Below are positions 17,656-25,737 of a stretch of DNA of 49,808 nt, piece by piece (the first letter of the stretch is position 1; the number at the start of each line of letters is the position of its first letter). The position numbers were made by a program, and so were the translations under genes. Below the pieces are notes generated by a model that saw nothing but the letters and a program-made list of their open reading frames with translations, was not told where the DNA came from and ran no database searches. Origin of the DNA: a virus; the IMG/VR virus record IMGVR_UViG_3300042905_003911, positions 1 to 49,808 of that record, one strand, 5' to 3'.

Positions 17656-17663
17656 AATAAATA
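17656..17663 (+). promoter_or_regulatory. T4-type late promoter (AATAAATA)
   Basis: One mismatch from TATAAATA, directly after the stop of the cupredoxin-like gene. Predicted start is near 17669, followed by AAAGGAA at 17671-17677 and the ATG at 17687. Confidence 0.55.
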
Positions 17664-17686
17664 CAGTATCAAAGGAATACTCAAAA

Positions 17687-18019
17687 ATGGCGAATACTTT
17701 TAAAAATCAAACACTCAAGGCGGCTGGAACTACGGCTCAAAATGCTTATGCGGCTGGAGCAGGCGTACAAGCAACCGTGATCGGCATGACAATTGCTAAT
17801 ATTACAGCATCTCCAATTTCAGCAAATGTTATATTGAGTGGTGGTAATATTACTAACAACGTTTATCTTGTCAAAGATGCGACAATCGCACCCGGTGGTG
17901 CTTTAGTTCCAATTGGTGGTGATCAAAAGTTGGTCATGGAAGCAGGTGATTATCTACAAGTCAACACATCAATTGCTTCATCTGGCGATGTCATCGTTTC
18001 AGTTCTGGAGATTACTTAA
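17687..18019 (+). CDS. Small beta-sandwich structural protein
   Basis: A 110-aa protein rich in Ala, Thr, Val and Ile with alternating hydrophobic strands: VIGMTIANITASPISANVILSG, then LVMEAGDYLQVNTSIASSGDVIVSVLEI. The pattern of an initial strand about local values, a middle strand, then D/GDxLxV and a final strand resembles small phage fibre-accessory proteins, and two other genes here (18551 and 22745) share it. Its TAA overlaps the next ATG. It has its own promoter-like motif and Shine-Dalgarno. Function not established; a tail-fibre or head accessory protein is likely. Confidence 0.65.
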   Translation: MANTFKNQTLKAAGTTAQNAYAAGAGVQATVIGMTIANITASPISANVILSGGNITNNVYLVKDATIAPGGALVPIGGDQKLVMEAGDYLQVNTSIASSGDVIVSVLEIT

Positions 18020-18537
18020 TGGCATACATCGGTAACGGTCCCGAAGTAAACTTCTTTACAAATAAACTAGAAAAGTTTAGTGGTACTGGTGCCTGCACTC
18101 AGTTTACTTTGACACGAACTATTGATGATGCTAATGCTATCACAGTTGTTGTGAATAGTGTTTTGCAGACACCCATTGCTTCTTATAGCGTTTCATCTGG
18201 TGTTGTGACATTTACTGAAGCACCTTCTTTGGGTACAGAAAACATTCTGGTGAACTATGATTCGCCAGTTATGGTTACTTTCAATCAAGTTTCGTCGAGT
18301 CAGATTTTAGCAAACTCTGTTGGTACAACACAACTTGCTCCTAATTCTGTCACAACCGACAAGATTGCTCCAGGCACAATCATAGAAACAGACGTAGCAG
18401 ATGGTAGCATTACAACGTCTAAAATAGCGGTAGAAGCAATTACGGGTAACTTGGTTGCAAATAATGCTATCTCAGGAAACAATATCGTATCACCTCCAGA
18501 CATTTTTGATGACGCATTTTTGTTTGGTGGAATGTAA
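18019..18537 (+). CDS. Fibre adaptor-like protein with C-terminal PPDIFDD-x-FLFGGM motif
   Basis: A 172-aa protein. Residues 1-90 form a beta module: MAYIGNGPEVNFF, FTLTRTIDDANAITVVVNSVLQTP, then VTFTEAPSLGTENILVNYDSP. The same module begins the 22349 gene and occurs three times at the end of the 1589-aa fibre. Residues 95-155 are short repeats of the ILANSVGTTQLAPNSVTTDKI type, typical of fibre stems. The last residues, PPDIFDDAFLFGGM, recur almost exactly at the end of the 34116 gene. It is followed by a small beta protein and a large adhesin-like gene, an order repeated at 22349-25734. Probably part of a tail fibre. Confidence 0.65.
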   Translation: MAYIGNGPEVNFFTNKLEKFSGTGACTQFTLTRTIDDANAITVVVNSVLQTPIASYSVSSGVVTFTEAPSLGTENILVNYDSPVMVTFNQVSSSQILANSVGTTQLAPNSVTTDKIAPGTIIETDVADGSITTSKIAVEAITGNLVANNAISGNNIVSPPDIFDDAFLFGGM

Positions 18538-18550
18538 AAAGGAAAAATAA

Positions 18551-18889
18551 ATGGCAAGAGCATATAAAATATTAGGTCAAAGAAATCCTTCAGCCAATGT
18601 GTTATCTACATTGTACACAGTGCCGGCAGGGAACTCTGCGATTATATCCTCCATCGTTGTGGCAAATCTTGATGAGGGTGCGAACGTTGGAAATTCGTTT
18701 AGAATAGCGGTGAACACAGCAAGTGCTGCCGTGTCTAATGCTAGTTATTTGGCATATAGTGTCAATGTTCCTGCTAGAGACACCATAACGCTTTCGTTGG
18801 GTATTACACTGAACGCTGGCTCAATTGTATCGGTGAATGCGAATAGTTCATTGTTGGCATTCTCAGCATTTGGCACAGAAGTCTTCTAA
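18551..18889 (+). CDS. Small beta-sandwich protein, second copy type
   Basis: A 112-aa protein (ARAYKILGQRNP; TLYTVPAGNSAIISSIVVANL; VNVPARDTITLSLGITLNAGSIVSVNA). The pattern T-x-YTVPAG-x-x-A-x-I-x-S-x-V-x-AN and the closing L-x-AG-x-x-V-x-V-x-A block are those of small beta-sandwich phage proteins beside fibre adhesins. The gene at 22745 has the same layout (ILGKSN, KINTLIVSNVDG, LYLEEGDQIKVKG). AAAAGGA precedes the ATG. It sits between the adaptor-like gene and the 685-aa adhesin, so it may bind or cap one of them. Function not known. Confidence 0.65.
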   Translation: MARAYKILGQRNPSANVLSTLYTVPAGNSAIISSIVVANLDEGANVGNSFRIAVNTASAAVSNASYLAYSVNVPARDTITLSLGITLNAGSIVSVNANSSLLAFSAFGTEVF

Positions 18890-18891
18890 GA

Positions 18892-20949
18892 ATGACGTTA
18901 AGAAGAGTTGGTCTATCCAATAGTCTGTCAAGTCAGGCTAAAATTTCTAATAAAAGATTTACTTTAAGTAGAGTAAGTCTTAGACGTTTTCCATTTCCAA
19001 CTGCTGCCGCAGCGGCTGCCATTCCAGTTTATATTGAAGAAGTGTTCTCGACTTTTTTATATAAAGGTGATAATGTTGCAGGTCGATTGATTCAAAATAA
19101 TATTGATTTGGCTGGTAAAGGTGGGCTGGTGTGGACAAAAAGCCGATCTTTTACTTGGGGTTCGGTTGTTATTGATACAACAAGAGAAACGGACATTTAT
19201 GGATATAAACGATTATTTACTAACAGCGTCATAGCTGCCGCTACCTCTAATTTTGGCTTGACGGCATTTAATAGTAATGGCTACACACTTGGTGGTTTTG
19301 ATTCTGGCACTGGATACAATTCTCCCGACTTTAATAATTTACCTGGTCAATTTGGAGATTCGGATCCTTCTTATGTTTCATGGACATTTCGAAAACAATC
19401 TAAGTTCTTTGATATAGTAACATACACAGGTAACGGATCAACTCAAACAATTAATCATAATCTTGGTTCTACTCCAGGATGCATTATGATTAAAACCCTA
19501 AGTAACGACTCAACTTATGGTTGGTGTGTATTTCATAGAAGTACCGGTTCAAATAATTTAGTTTTGAATTCAACTGAAGCCGCCGGTTTAACTTTTACGG
19601 GTGATATATCAAATGTAACATCATCTTCGTTTAATGTTTCATCTCAAATTGATGTAAATTTTGATGGTAGAACATATGTCGCTTACATATTTGCTCATGA
19701 TGCGGGGGGATTTGGCTTAACTGGCTCGGATAATGTGATTACCTGTGGGTCATTTACGACTAATGGGAGTGGTAATATACCATCCACAAATCTAGGTTAT
19801 GAGCCTCAGTGGATATTACTTAAATCGTCAACCAATACTCAGTCTTGGGTCATATATGACACAATGAGAAAATGGTCAATCACTAACTCAGCATATTTAT
19901 TGCCAAATAGCACATCCGCTGAGGTAGAACAAGGCGCTCAACTTCCTATAACTTCAACCGGTTTTGGTCCTAGTGCGGGTGGGTGGCTTACAAATACCAC
20001 ATACATTTACATCGCCATACGCCGTGGTCCAATGAAAACACCGACGAGTGGTACGAGTGTATTCAAACCTGTTAGAAGAACTGGTAATGGTAGTACCACA
20101 ATAATATCCGCTGGTTTTCCTATTGATATGTCCTTCACGGATACTAGTGCTGGTACCTATCTCACAATAGATAGATTAAGAGGTTTAAATTATTTCCGCA
20201 CAATCTCAACGGACGCAGAGGCGGCCGGTGGTGCAGCGTATGACACTCAAGATGGTTATAGAGTGGGTGTAGGGGGAACATTTCCTTTCAACACAAATGG
20301 CACCTCGTATAGTGATCACTTCTTCCGACGAGCGCCAGGTTTCTTTGATATAGTGTGTTATAATGGTCTTGGAAGTGGCTCAGATACCGCTAATATACCT
20401 CATAACTTAGGTGTAGTGCCAGAAATGGTCATCTATAAATCCAGAAACAATGTATCTCAATGGGTTGTTAGAGGAACTTTTGGTTTCCTTATTTTAAATA
20501 GTGATCAGAGCGCATTAAGTTCAACTCCCCTACCAGCAACAACAACAACTTTTGAAGCATCAGCAAGTGTCAATGCACAACTTAGCCAATATCAGTCTGG
20601 TTATACCTATGTTGCTTATCTATTTGCTTCTTGCCCCGGTGTGTCTAAAGTCGGAAGCTACACAGGAAATGGATCAAGCCAAACAATCGATTGTGGATTC
20701 ACCACCGGTGCCAGATATGTCTTGATTAAGCGAACAGATTCAACTGGTAGTTGGACTGTTTTTGATTCGGCTTTAGGTATTGTTGGTGATAATGAAGTTT
20801 TTGGTAGATTTAATTCTCCTGGTGGAGTAGATAGTTCTGCCACAGGAGATCATATAGATCCAACTTCTACAGGATTTATTGTCAATCAAGTTGCTTCATC
20901 AAGCATCAATGTAAATAATGCTACTTACATATTTTTAGCAATCGCATAA
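18892..20949 (+). CDS. Putative tail adhesin with repeated DUF7483-like modules
   Basis: A 685-aa protein. After a basic N-terminus with an Ala run (residues 1-45) it contains repeated modules of about 100-150 aa: FFDIVTYTGNGSTQTINHNLGSTPGCIMIK, then W-x-V-x-HRS; the pattern returns near 310 (PQWILLKSSTNTQSWVIYD), 495 (FFDIVCYNGLGSG; PEMVIYKSRNNVSQWVV) and 600 (SYTGNGSSQTIDCGF; RYVLIKRTDSTGSWTVFD). Each ends with T-Y-x-Y-x-A-I/F. I associate this pattern with lectin-like modules of phage tail proteins (DUF7483). No catalytic motif is seen. It follows an adaptor-like and a beta-sandwich gene with minimal spacing, suggesting co-assembly in a host-recognition structure. Confidence 0.62.
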   Translation: MTLRRVGLSNSLSSQAKISNKRFTLSRVSLRRFPFPTAAAAAAIPVYIEEVFSTFLYKGDNVAGRLIQNNIDLAGKGGLVWTKSRSFTWGSVVIDTTRETDIYGYKRLFTNSVIAAATSNFGLTAFNSNGYTLGGFDSGTGYNSPDFNNLPGQFGDSDPSYVSWTFRKQSKFFDIVTYTGNGSTQTINHNLGSTPGCIMIKTLSNDSTYGWCVFHRSTGSNNLVLNSTEAAGLTFTGDISNVTSSSFNVSSQIDVNFDGRTYVAYIFAHDAGGFGLTGSDNVITCGSFTTNGSGNIPSTNLGYEPQWILLKSSTNTQSWVIYDTMRKWSITNSAYLLPNSTSAEVEQGAQLPITSTGFGPSAGGWLTNTTYIYIAIRRGPMKTPTSGTSVFKPVRRTGNGSTTIISAGFPIDMSFTDTSAGTYLTIDRLRGLNYFRTISTDAEAAGGAAYDTQDGYRVGVGGTFPFNTNGTSYSDHFFRRAPGFFDIVCYNGLGSGSDTANIPHNLGVVPEMVIYKSRNNVSQWVVRGTFGFLILNSDQSALSSTPLPATTTTFEASASVNAQLSQYQSGYTYVAYLFASCPGVSKVGSYTGNGSSQTIDCGFTTGARYVLIKRTDSTGSWTVFDSALGIVGDNEVFGRFNSPGGVDSSATGDHIDPTSTGFIVNQVASSSINVNNATYIFLAIA

Positions 20950-20961
20950 AGAAAGTCAATC

Positions 20962-21438
20962 ATGGGATATAGATTACAATCAACAGGTGAATATTTCGCA
21001 ACAGATCACGCTATGCGTGGCACGATACCGTCAACACCAGCACCAGTGACCATTGAGTGGATGGAAGCAAACGGTATTGATCCGGTGTTCGAGGGACCAC
21101 AAGCAACAGGTGGCACCGTATATCAATACAGTCAGTTTGATGGCATTGAACAAATCGACGGAAAATGGTACACTAAGTATGTGTTGGGACCAATCTTCAT
21201 CGACAATGAAATACAAACTGCTGCTGAACAAGAAGCGGCATACAAAGCAATAAGAGATGCCGCACAAGGTGATAACATTCGTAGCACACGCAATCAAATG
21301 TTATCAGAATCCGATTGGACACAACTGGAAGATTCACCAGTAGACAAAGCAGCATGGGCAACGTATCGTCAAGCACTGCGTGATGTGCCAACGCAAGAAG
21401 GTTTTCCTTGGAATGTACAGTGGCCTGAGAAACCATAA
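20962..21438 (+). CDS. Tail-fibre / tail assembly chaperone-like protein (Phage_tail_APC type C-terminus)
   Basis: A 158-aa protein. The N-terminal half (YRLQSTGEYFATDHAMRGTIP; GKWYTKYVLGPIFID) looks like a small beta domain. The C-terminal half has the classic signature of tail-assembly chaperones attached to adhesin loci: IRSTRNQMLSESDWTQLEDS, then AWATYRQALRDVPTQ, then GFPWNVQWPEKP. In other phages such proteins often follow the fibre gene and assist its folding or attachment. It directly follows the 685-aa adhesin, which may be its client. GAAAG lies upstream of the ATG. Confidence 0.7.
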   Translation: MGYRLQSTGEYFATDHAMRGTIPSTPAPVTIEWMEANGIDPVFEGPQATGGTVYQYSQFDGIEQIDGKWYTKYVLGPIFIDNEIQTAAEQEAAYKAIRDAAQGDNIRSTRNQMLSESDWTQLEDSPVDKAAWATYRQALRDVPTQEGFPWNVQWPEKP

Positions 21439-21468
21439 TATATAAAATTATAAATGAAAGGTGATTGA

Positions 21469-21888
21469 ATGAACAATGAAGAGATTTATTATTCGCAGTT
21501 TTTGATTAATCATGGTCAAGGTAGACTAGATTGTAATTATAAAACAGCAGCACGTGCGTTAAGACCAACAGCACAGTATGGTTTGTCGGAACAAGATGGT
21601 GAGTTTGTTTTCACTGAGTATCTAGATGAAAGTGGTTTACCGCCACCGACAAAAGAAGAAATATTGAGTGAACTAGAGTTTCAGCAAAGATTTTGTACAT
21701 ATTGGCAGCACTTTTATGACCGGTATCAGGCATATCCTGATATCACTGTGTTGTTTAATTTACTGTGGGATGCGATAGATAAAGATTATATTAAAGCAAA
21801 AAAATCGGATTTTTACAAGGTGATTAAACAGGTAAACGAACAATATCCTTCTCCAGAGGGTGAGCCGCCTTCTAGAACGAATAAATAA
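21469..21888 (+). CDS. Tandem paralogue A, XkdW-like small tail protein
   Basis: A 139-aa protein (NNEEIYYSQFLINHG; AARALRPTAQYGL; LPPPTKEEILSELEFQQ; YWQHFYDRYQAYPDI; EGEPPSRTNK). The next gene has the same length and matching blocks, so they are tandem duplicates. The R-ALRP-x-A-x-Y followed by PPT-x-EEI resembles XkdW-type tail proteins, but the match is partial. Central Trp, Phe and Tyr residues suggest a helical small domain. The upstream TGATTGAATGA is shared with paralogue B, so the duplication included the ribosome-binding region. Function unknown; possibly a fibre chaperone partner. Confidence 0.6.
   Translation: MNNEEIYYSQFLINHGQGRLDCNYKTAARALRPTAQYGLSEQDGEFVFTEYLDESGLPPPTKEEILSELEFQQRFCTYWQHFYDRYQAYPDITVLFNLLWDAIDKDYIKAKKSDFYKVIKQVNEQYPSPEGEPPSRTNK
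21880..21887 (+). promoter_or_regulatory. T4-type late promoter (AATAAATA)
   Basis: Lies in the last codons of paralogue A (Asn-Lys-stop). Predicted start near 21893, then AGGGTG at 21907-21912 and the ATG of paralogue B at 21918. The spacing is good for a short leader. Confidence 0.5.
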
Positions 21889-21917
21889 AGCATTAAACAT
21901 TTTATTAGGGTGATTGA

Positions 21918-22337
21918 ATGAATAACGAAGACATTTCTTATGCTCAGTATTTGGTAGGCAGCAATAACAAACTTGTGTGTGGTATTGACACGGCAATTAA
22001 AGCACTTAGACCACATGCTCGTTATGATATGTCTGCGTCCGGTGGACACTTTGAGTTCACACGTTGGGAAGATGAGACAGGCAGCAAGCCACCAACAAGA
22101 GATGAAATTTTTAAAGAACTAGAATATCAGAATAAGTTTATTGAATACTGGCAGCACTTTATTGATCGTGCTGCAAACTATCCTGATATAGTAACAATAG
22201 TAAATAATTTATGGGAAGCAATTGATTCTGGTGCTATTCCGGGAAAAGGAACAAAATTCTATGACTCTATTAAAGAAATCAATGATAAGTTTCCTAAACC
22301 AGAAGGTGAACCACCAGTAAGACCGACATACGAATAA
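21918..22337 (+). CDS. Tandem paralogue B, XkdW-like small tail protein
   Basis: A 139-aa duplicate of the preceding gene: NNEDISYAQYLVG, AIKALRPHARYDM, KPPTRDEIFKELEYQNKFIEYWQHFIDRAANYPDI, then KFPKPEGEPPVRP. Most differences lie outside the aromatic core, indicating selection on the fold after duplication. Its own late-promoter-like motif precedes it. It is followed within 11 bases by the second adaptor-like gene. Possibly each copy serves a different adhesin, since one lies after the 685-aa adhesin and the other before the glycine-rich set. That is inference. Confidence 0.6.
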   Translation: MNNEDISYAQYLVGSNNKLVCGIDTAIKALRPHARYDMSASGGHFEFTRWEDETGSKPPTRDEIFKELEYQNKFIEYWQHFIDRAANYPDIVTIVNNLWEAIDSGAIPGKGTKFYDSIKEINDKFPKPEGEPPVRPTYE

Positions 22338-22348
22338 TAGGAAATTAA

Positions 22349-22741
22349 ATGTCATATATTGGCAATCAAGTAACTTCGGTACCGCATGTAATAGACGCAT
22401 TCAGTGGCGATAACAGCACGACTTCATTCGGACCTTTAGTTCGGGCACCAGCCGGGGTTGCGGCAATTGCCGTTTTTATTTCGGGTTCTTATAACACACC
22501 AGGTATTGATTATTCATTGAATGGTGATTACATCAATTTCACTGCTGCGCCAGCATCAGGCACAAATAATATTATCATTCATCATCTAGGAAATGGTTCA
22601 ACAACACAGGTTCCTTCTGATGGTTCGGTTACTGGTGTCAAACTAGCAGTTAATTCTGTTGGAGCAAATAATTTTTCAGCATCAGCAAATTCAAAAATTT
22701 CAGGTTCGGGTATCGTAGGCTCGATCATTTTCGGAGGTTAA
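22349..22741 (+). CDS. Fibre adaptor-like protein, second cassette
   Basis: A 130-aa protein that starts MSYIGNQVTSVPHVIDAFSG, close to MAYIGNGPEVNFF of the 18019 gene. It continues with the same beta module: FGPLVRAPAGVAAIAVFISGSYNTPGIDYSL, then INFTAAPASGTNNIIIHHLG. The C-terminus is a short stem (SVTGVKLAVNSVGANNF) ending IVGSIIFGG, similar to the SIVFGG end of the 1589-aa fibre. It heads the order adaptor, beta-sandwich, adhesin. AGGAAA precedes the ATG. Probably a linker between fibre parts; function not established. Confidence 0.65.
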   Translation: MSYIGNQVTSVPHVIDAFSGDNSTTSFGPLVRAPAGVAAIAVFISGSYNTPGIDYSLNGDYINFTAAPASGTNNIIIHHLGNGSTTQVPSDGSVTGVKLAVNSVGANNFSASANSKISGSGIVGSIIFGG

Positions 22742-22744
22742 TAA

Positions 22745-23128
22745 ATGGCTGCGCCAAACATTGTTAGCGTATCAACTATTTTAGGTAAGAGTAATGTCGC
22801 CAACATTACAACAACATCATCGTCAGTCATTGTCAATGCTGTCAATTCAGGTAAAGTGTTTAAAATTAACACTCTGATTGTATCCAATGTTGACGGAACA
22901 AACGCTGGCAATGTCTCAGTCGAGTTGTTTAAATTTGGCGCACAAAACTCAAGTACAGGTGTAGGTAACACAACATATGCAATTGCAAACGTTGTTACTG
23001 TACCTGCTAAATCATCACTTGATATTTTGTCAAAATCACTTTACTTAGAAGAAGGTGATCAAATCAAAGTCAAAGGTGATTCAAACAATCGTCTACATTT
23101 CATCTCATCATTTGAAGAGATTAGCTAA
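22745..23128 (+). CDS. Small beta-sandwich protein, second cassette
   Basis: A 127-aa protein with the layout of the 18551 gene: ILGKSNVANITTTSSSVIVN, VFKINTLIVSNVDGTNAGNVSVELF, YAIANVVTVPAKSSLDIL, then LEEGDQIKVKGDSNNRLHFISSFEEI. The G/E-D-Q-I-x-V-K-G block is the typical last hairpin of this fold. GGAGGT precedes the ATG by a short spacer. Its stop overlaps the start of the glycine-rich adhesin (TAATG), so the two are translationally coupled and may be made in fixed proportion. Confidence 0.65.
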   Translation: MAAPNIVSVSTILGKSNVANITTTSSSVIVNAVNSGKVFKINTLIVSNVDGTNAGNVSVELFKFGAQNSSTGVGNTTYAIANVVTVPAKSSLDILSKSLYLEEGDQIKVKGDSNNRLHFISSFEEIS

Positions 23129-25734
23129 TGCCTTTAGGTTTAAATGGCGGCATCATTGGCCTAGTAAATCCAGTTACAACTAGTAGTGCCACTGGTCTTT
23201 GGACACTTGATCAAGTAAGCATCAATAGACTTGCTGGCTTATGGCCAGTTGATTTCACACCCGCTCCAAATGTAGCCGTTCAAATTTTTACAGAAAGCAC
23301 ATCATGGACTGCACCTCAAGGTGTGTCTGAGGTTGAATATCTTGTTGTTGCTGGCGGTGGCGGCGGTGGAGGAAGCACTGGCGGCGGTGGTGGTGCTGGC
23401 GGACTTAGAACTGGTACAGGTTTATCCATAACACCGGGAACCACCTATACTGTCACTATTGGAGCAGCAGGAGCAGCATCGGGAACAGGACCGGCTAATC
23501 AAACATCTAAAGGTGGAAACGGTAGTAATTCTATATTCAGCACTATTACGGCTACCGGTGGAGGTGGAGGTGGCTCCCGGAATACGAATTTTGTAGGGAA
23601 TGACGGTGGATCTGGTGGTGGTGCTGGGGGAGGCGCCCCTACCGGTACTGGTGGTGGATTAGGCAATACACCATCTACATCACCAAGTCAAGGAAATAAT
23701 GGTGGTGCCGCTAGGTGTGGAAACAGAGCAGGCGGAGGTGGAGGTGCTGGTGCAGTTGGTCAGAGTGGTCAGCCCGGAGGTCCTGATAGATCGGGGAACG
23801 GTGGCATAGGAATATTTTCGACAATATCTGGGGCTAATATAGCATATGCCGGTGGCGGTGGTGGTGGCGGCTCTAGACTTGAATGTGTAGCAGCAGGATT
23901 GGGTGGCGCTGGTGGGGGAGGAAATGGTGGGTATACTACAGAAGGGTTTTCTGGAAATACCAGCACCGGTGGCGGAGGTGGCGGTGGCACTTTACAACCT
24001 GGACCCATCAACTCAGCCGGTGCCGCAGGTGGTTCTGGTGTCATTGTTCTCAAATGGACATTTAGTAATCCAGCTAATCAAATATTTACTTTCGCCAACA
24101 CAGGGCAATTCAGAGTACCCGATGGTATCACATCAATCGACTATCTATTAGTTGCTGGCGGCGCAGGTGGTGGTGGTTCTATAGGTGGTGGTGGAGGTGC
24201 TGGTGGATTCAGAACTGGAACTGGTTTTCCTGTTGCTCCCAATCAACTTTATACTGTCACAGTTGGTGCCGGTGGTGCCGGTGGTGCTGCACAGCTTGCG
24301 TTTCGAGGAAGTAATGGCGTAAGTTCATCAATTTCTGCTGGTAATACCGCTAATAATCCTATTCTTTCTGCTACTGGTGGAGGTGGTGGTAGTTCATATT
24401 CATGCTGTTCTGCTAGGGCTCAGAGTGGTGGTTCTGGTGGTGGAGCGGGCGCTCTTGTTCCAACACCAGGTTTAGGTAATCTAGGTGGTTATACTCCGTC
24501 TGAAGGAAATAATGGAGGAACTTCTACGAATAGTGGATATAACACTGGTGGAGGCGGTGGTGCAGGTGGCGCAGGAGTAAATGGGATTTCATCCGGAGTA
24601 AATATTTCAGGTAATGGGGGTATTGGTTTATTTAATTCTATAACTTCTTCAAACACTGCTTTTGCTGGTGGTGGAGGTGGTGGTAGTAGAAGTGATGCCT
24701 CTGGAAGTATTGTGGGTAAAGGTGGTGGTGGATATGAGTTATATTCCGCAGGATCACCTTGGCTAGGAACTCCTTATGGTGGAGGTGCCGGTGGTAGAAC
24801 AACAAACGGCAGTAGCGCAAATAATAATACCGGTGGTGGCGGAGGTGGTGGTGGGTGGACACCATGTGCGTATTATGCTGGTGGCGCCGGCGGTTCAGGT
24901 TTTGTCGCCATCAAAATCTCTGCTGTACAAAACAAAATCGCAGTCTTTTCATCCACAGCAACATGGAACGTGCCAACAGGTGTGACTAGTCTCGATTATC
25001 TGGTCGTGGCTGGTGGCGGGGGTGGTGGTAAAGGCGGCAACGGTGGCGGTGGCGGTGGTGCAGGTGGATTTAGAACAGGCACAGGTTACGGCGTAACTCC
25101 TGCACAAACAGTCACTATTATTGTTGGTGCTGGTGGAGCTGGTGCTAGTACACCTACCACAGATGCAAATGGTTCTTCCGGTTCAAATTCATCTTTTGGT
25201 ACAATATCAAGCACTGGTGGAGGATTTGGCGCTGGTGGTGGTCCCGCTACCAGTCCTACGGTTCAAGGAGGGCGTGGTGGTTCAGGTGGTGGCGGTTCAA
25301 GAGGTTTCGGTGCACCTGGAGGAACAGGAAATTCTGGTGGTTATACACCATCTGAAGGAAATGCCGGAGGAAGTTCCGCTCCCGGAAACACCGATGGTGG
25401 TGGTGGCGGTGGTGGTGCAGGCGGAGTAGGGAATAATGCAACACCGTCTAATCAAGGTGGTGATGGTGGTGCTGGATCAAACTCAAGCATAACAGGTACA
25501 AATACAACATACGCTGGAGGTGGTGGCGGCGCCGGCGGTTCTGGAAGTGTTTATGGATTTTCTGGTGCTTTAGGTGGAATAGGCGGTGGAGGCCGTGCTG
25601 GTTATAGTGCTAATGGAGCATCTGGGACCGCAGGCACTGGGGGTGGGGGTGGAGGAGCTAATCCTGGACCTGTATCCGGATTATATGTTGGCGGCTCCGG
25701 CGGCTCAGGCGTCGTTATTCTCAAATGGACATAA
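23128..25734 (+). CDS. Glycine-rich putative tail adhesin A (three Gly-rich modules)
   Basis: An 868-aa protein. A short N-terminal part (GLNGGIIGLVNP; GLWTLDQVSI; LAGLWPVDF) is shared with the next gene and is the likely attachment domain. Three modules of about 260-300 aa follow (near 50, 315 and 600). Each opens with a T-W/F-x-VP-x-GV-x-x-x-(E/D)YLVVAGGGGGGG strand, passes through many poly-Gly runs with GNNGG, FSTI-x-G and YAGGGGGG, and closes with GG-G/A-GGSG-(V/F)-(I/V)-x-LKWT or IKIS. This is the glycine-rich fibre domain of marine phages (Gly_rich_2 type). In known phage adhesins poly-Gly loops form receptor-binding tips, so host recognition is the best guess. Confidence 0.72.
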   Translation: MPLGLNGGIIGLVNPVTTSSATGLWTLDQVSINRLAGLWPVDFTPAPNVAVQIFTESTSWTAPQGVSEVEYLVVAGGGGGGGSTGGGGGAGGLRTGTGLSITPGTTYTVTIGAAGAASGTGPANQTSKGGNGSNSIFSTITATGGGGGGSRNTNFVGNDGGSGGGAGGGAPTGTGGGLGNTPSTSPSQGNNGGAARCGNRAGGGGGAGAVGQSGQPGGPDRSGNGGIGIFSTISGANIAYAGGGGGGGSRLECVAAGLGGAGGGGNGGYTTEGFSGNTSTGGGGGGGTLQPGPINSAGAAGGSGVIVLKWTFSNPANQIFTFANTGQFRVPDGITSIDYLLVAGGAGGGGSIGGGGGAGGFRTGTGFPVAPNQLYTVTVGAGGAGGAAQLAFRGSNGVSSSISAGNTANNPILSATGGGGGSSYSCCSARAQSGGSGGGAGALVPTPGLGNLGGYTPSEGNNGGTSTNSGYNTGGGGGAGGAGVNGISSGVNISGNGGIGLFNSITSSNTAFAGGGGGGSRSDASGSIVGKGGGGYELYSAGSPWLGTPYGGGAGGRTTNGSSANNNTGGGGGGGGWTPCAYYAGGAGGSGFVAIKISAVQNKIAVFSSTATWNVPTGVTSLDYLVVAGGGGGGKGGNGGGGGGAGGFRTGTGYGVTPAQTVTIIVGAGGAGASTPTTDANGSSGSNSSFGTISSTGGGFGAGGGPATSPTVQGGRGGSGGGGSRGFGAPGGTGNSGGYTPSEGNAGGSSAPGNTDGGGGGGGAGGVGNNATPSNQGGDGGAGSNSSITGTNTTYAGGGGGAGGSGSVYGFSGALGGIGGGGRAGYSANGASGTAGTGGGGGGANPGPVSGLYVGGSGGSGVVILKWT

Positions 25735-25737
25735 CAA

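Noticed and set aside
21441-21456. TATAAAATTATAAATG as late promoter for paralogue A
   Set aside because: Near-matches to the octamer, but the better-matched copy would start transcription inside the Shine-Dalgarno and the other has a mismatch in the core; kept only as a weak possibility.
23769-24053. Proline-rich minus-strand frame, and similar His/Arg- or Val-rich frames under the Gly-rich genes
   Set aside because: They are the antisense or shifted reading of GGT/GGC/GGA runs in the glycine-rich adhesins; low-complexity shadows without start signals.
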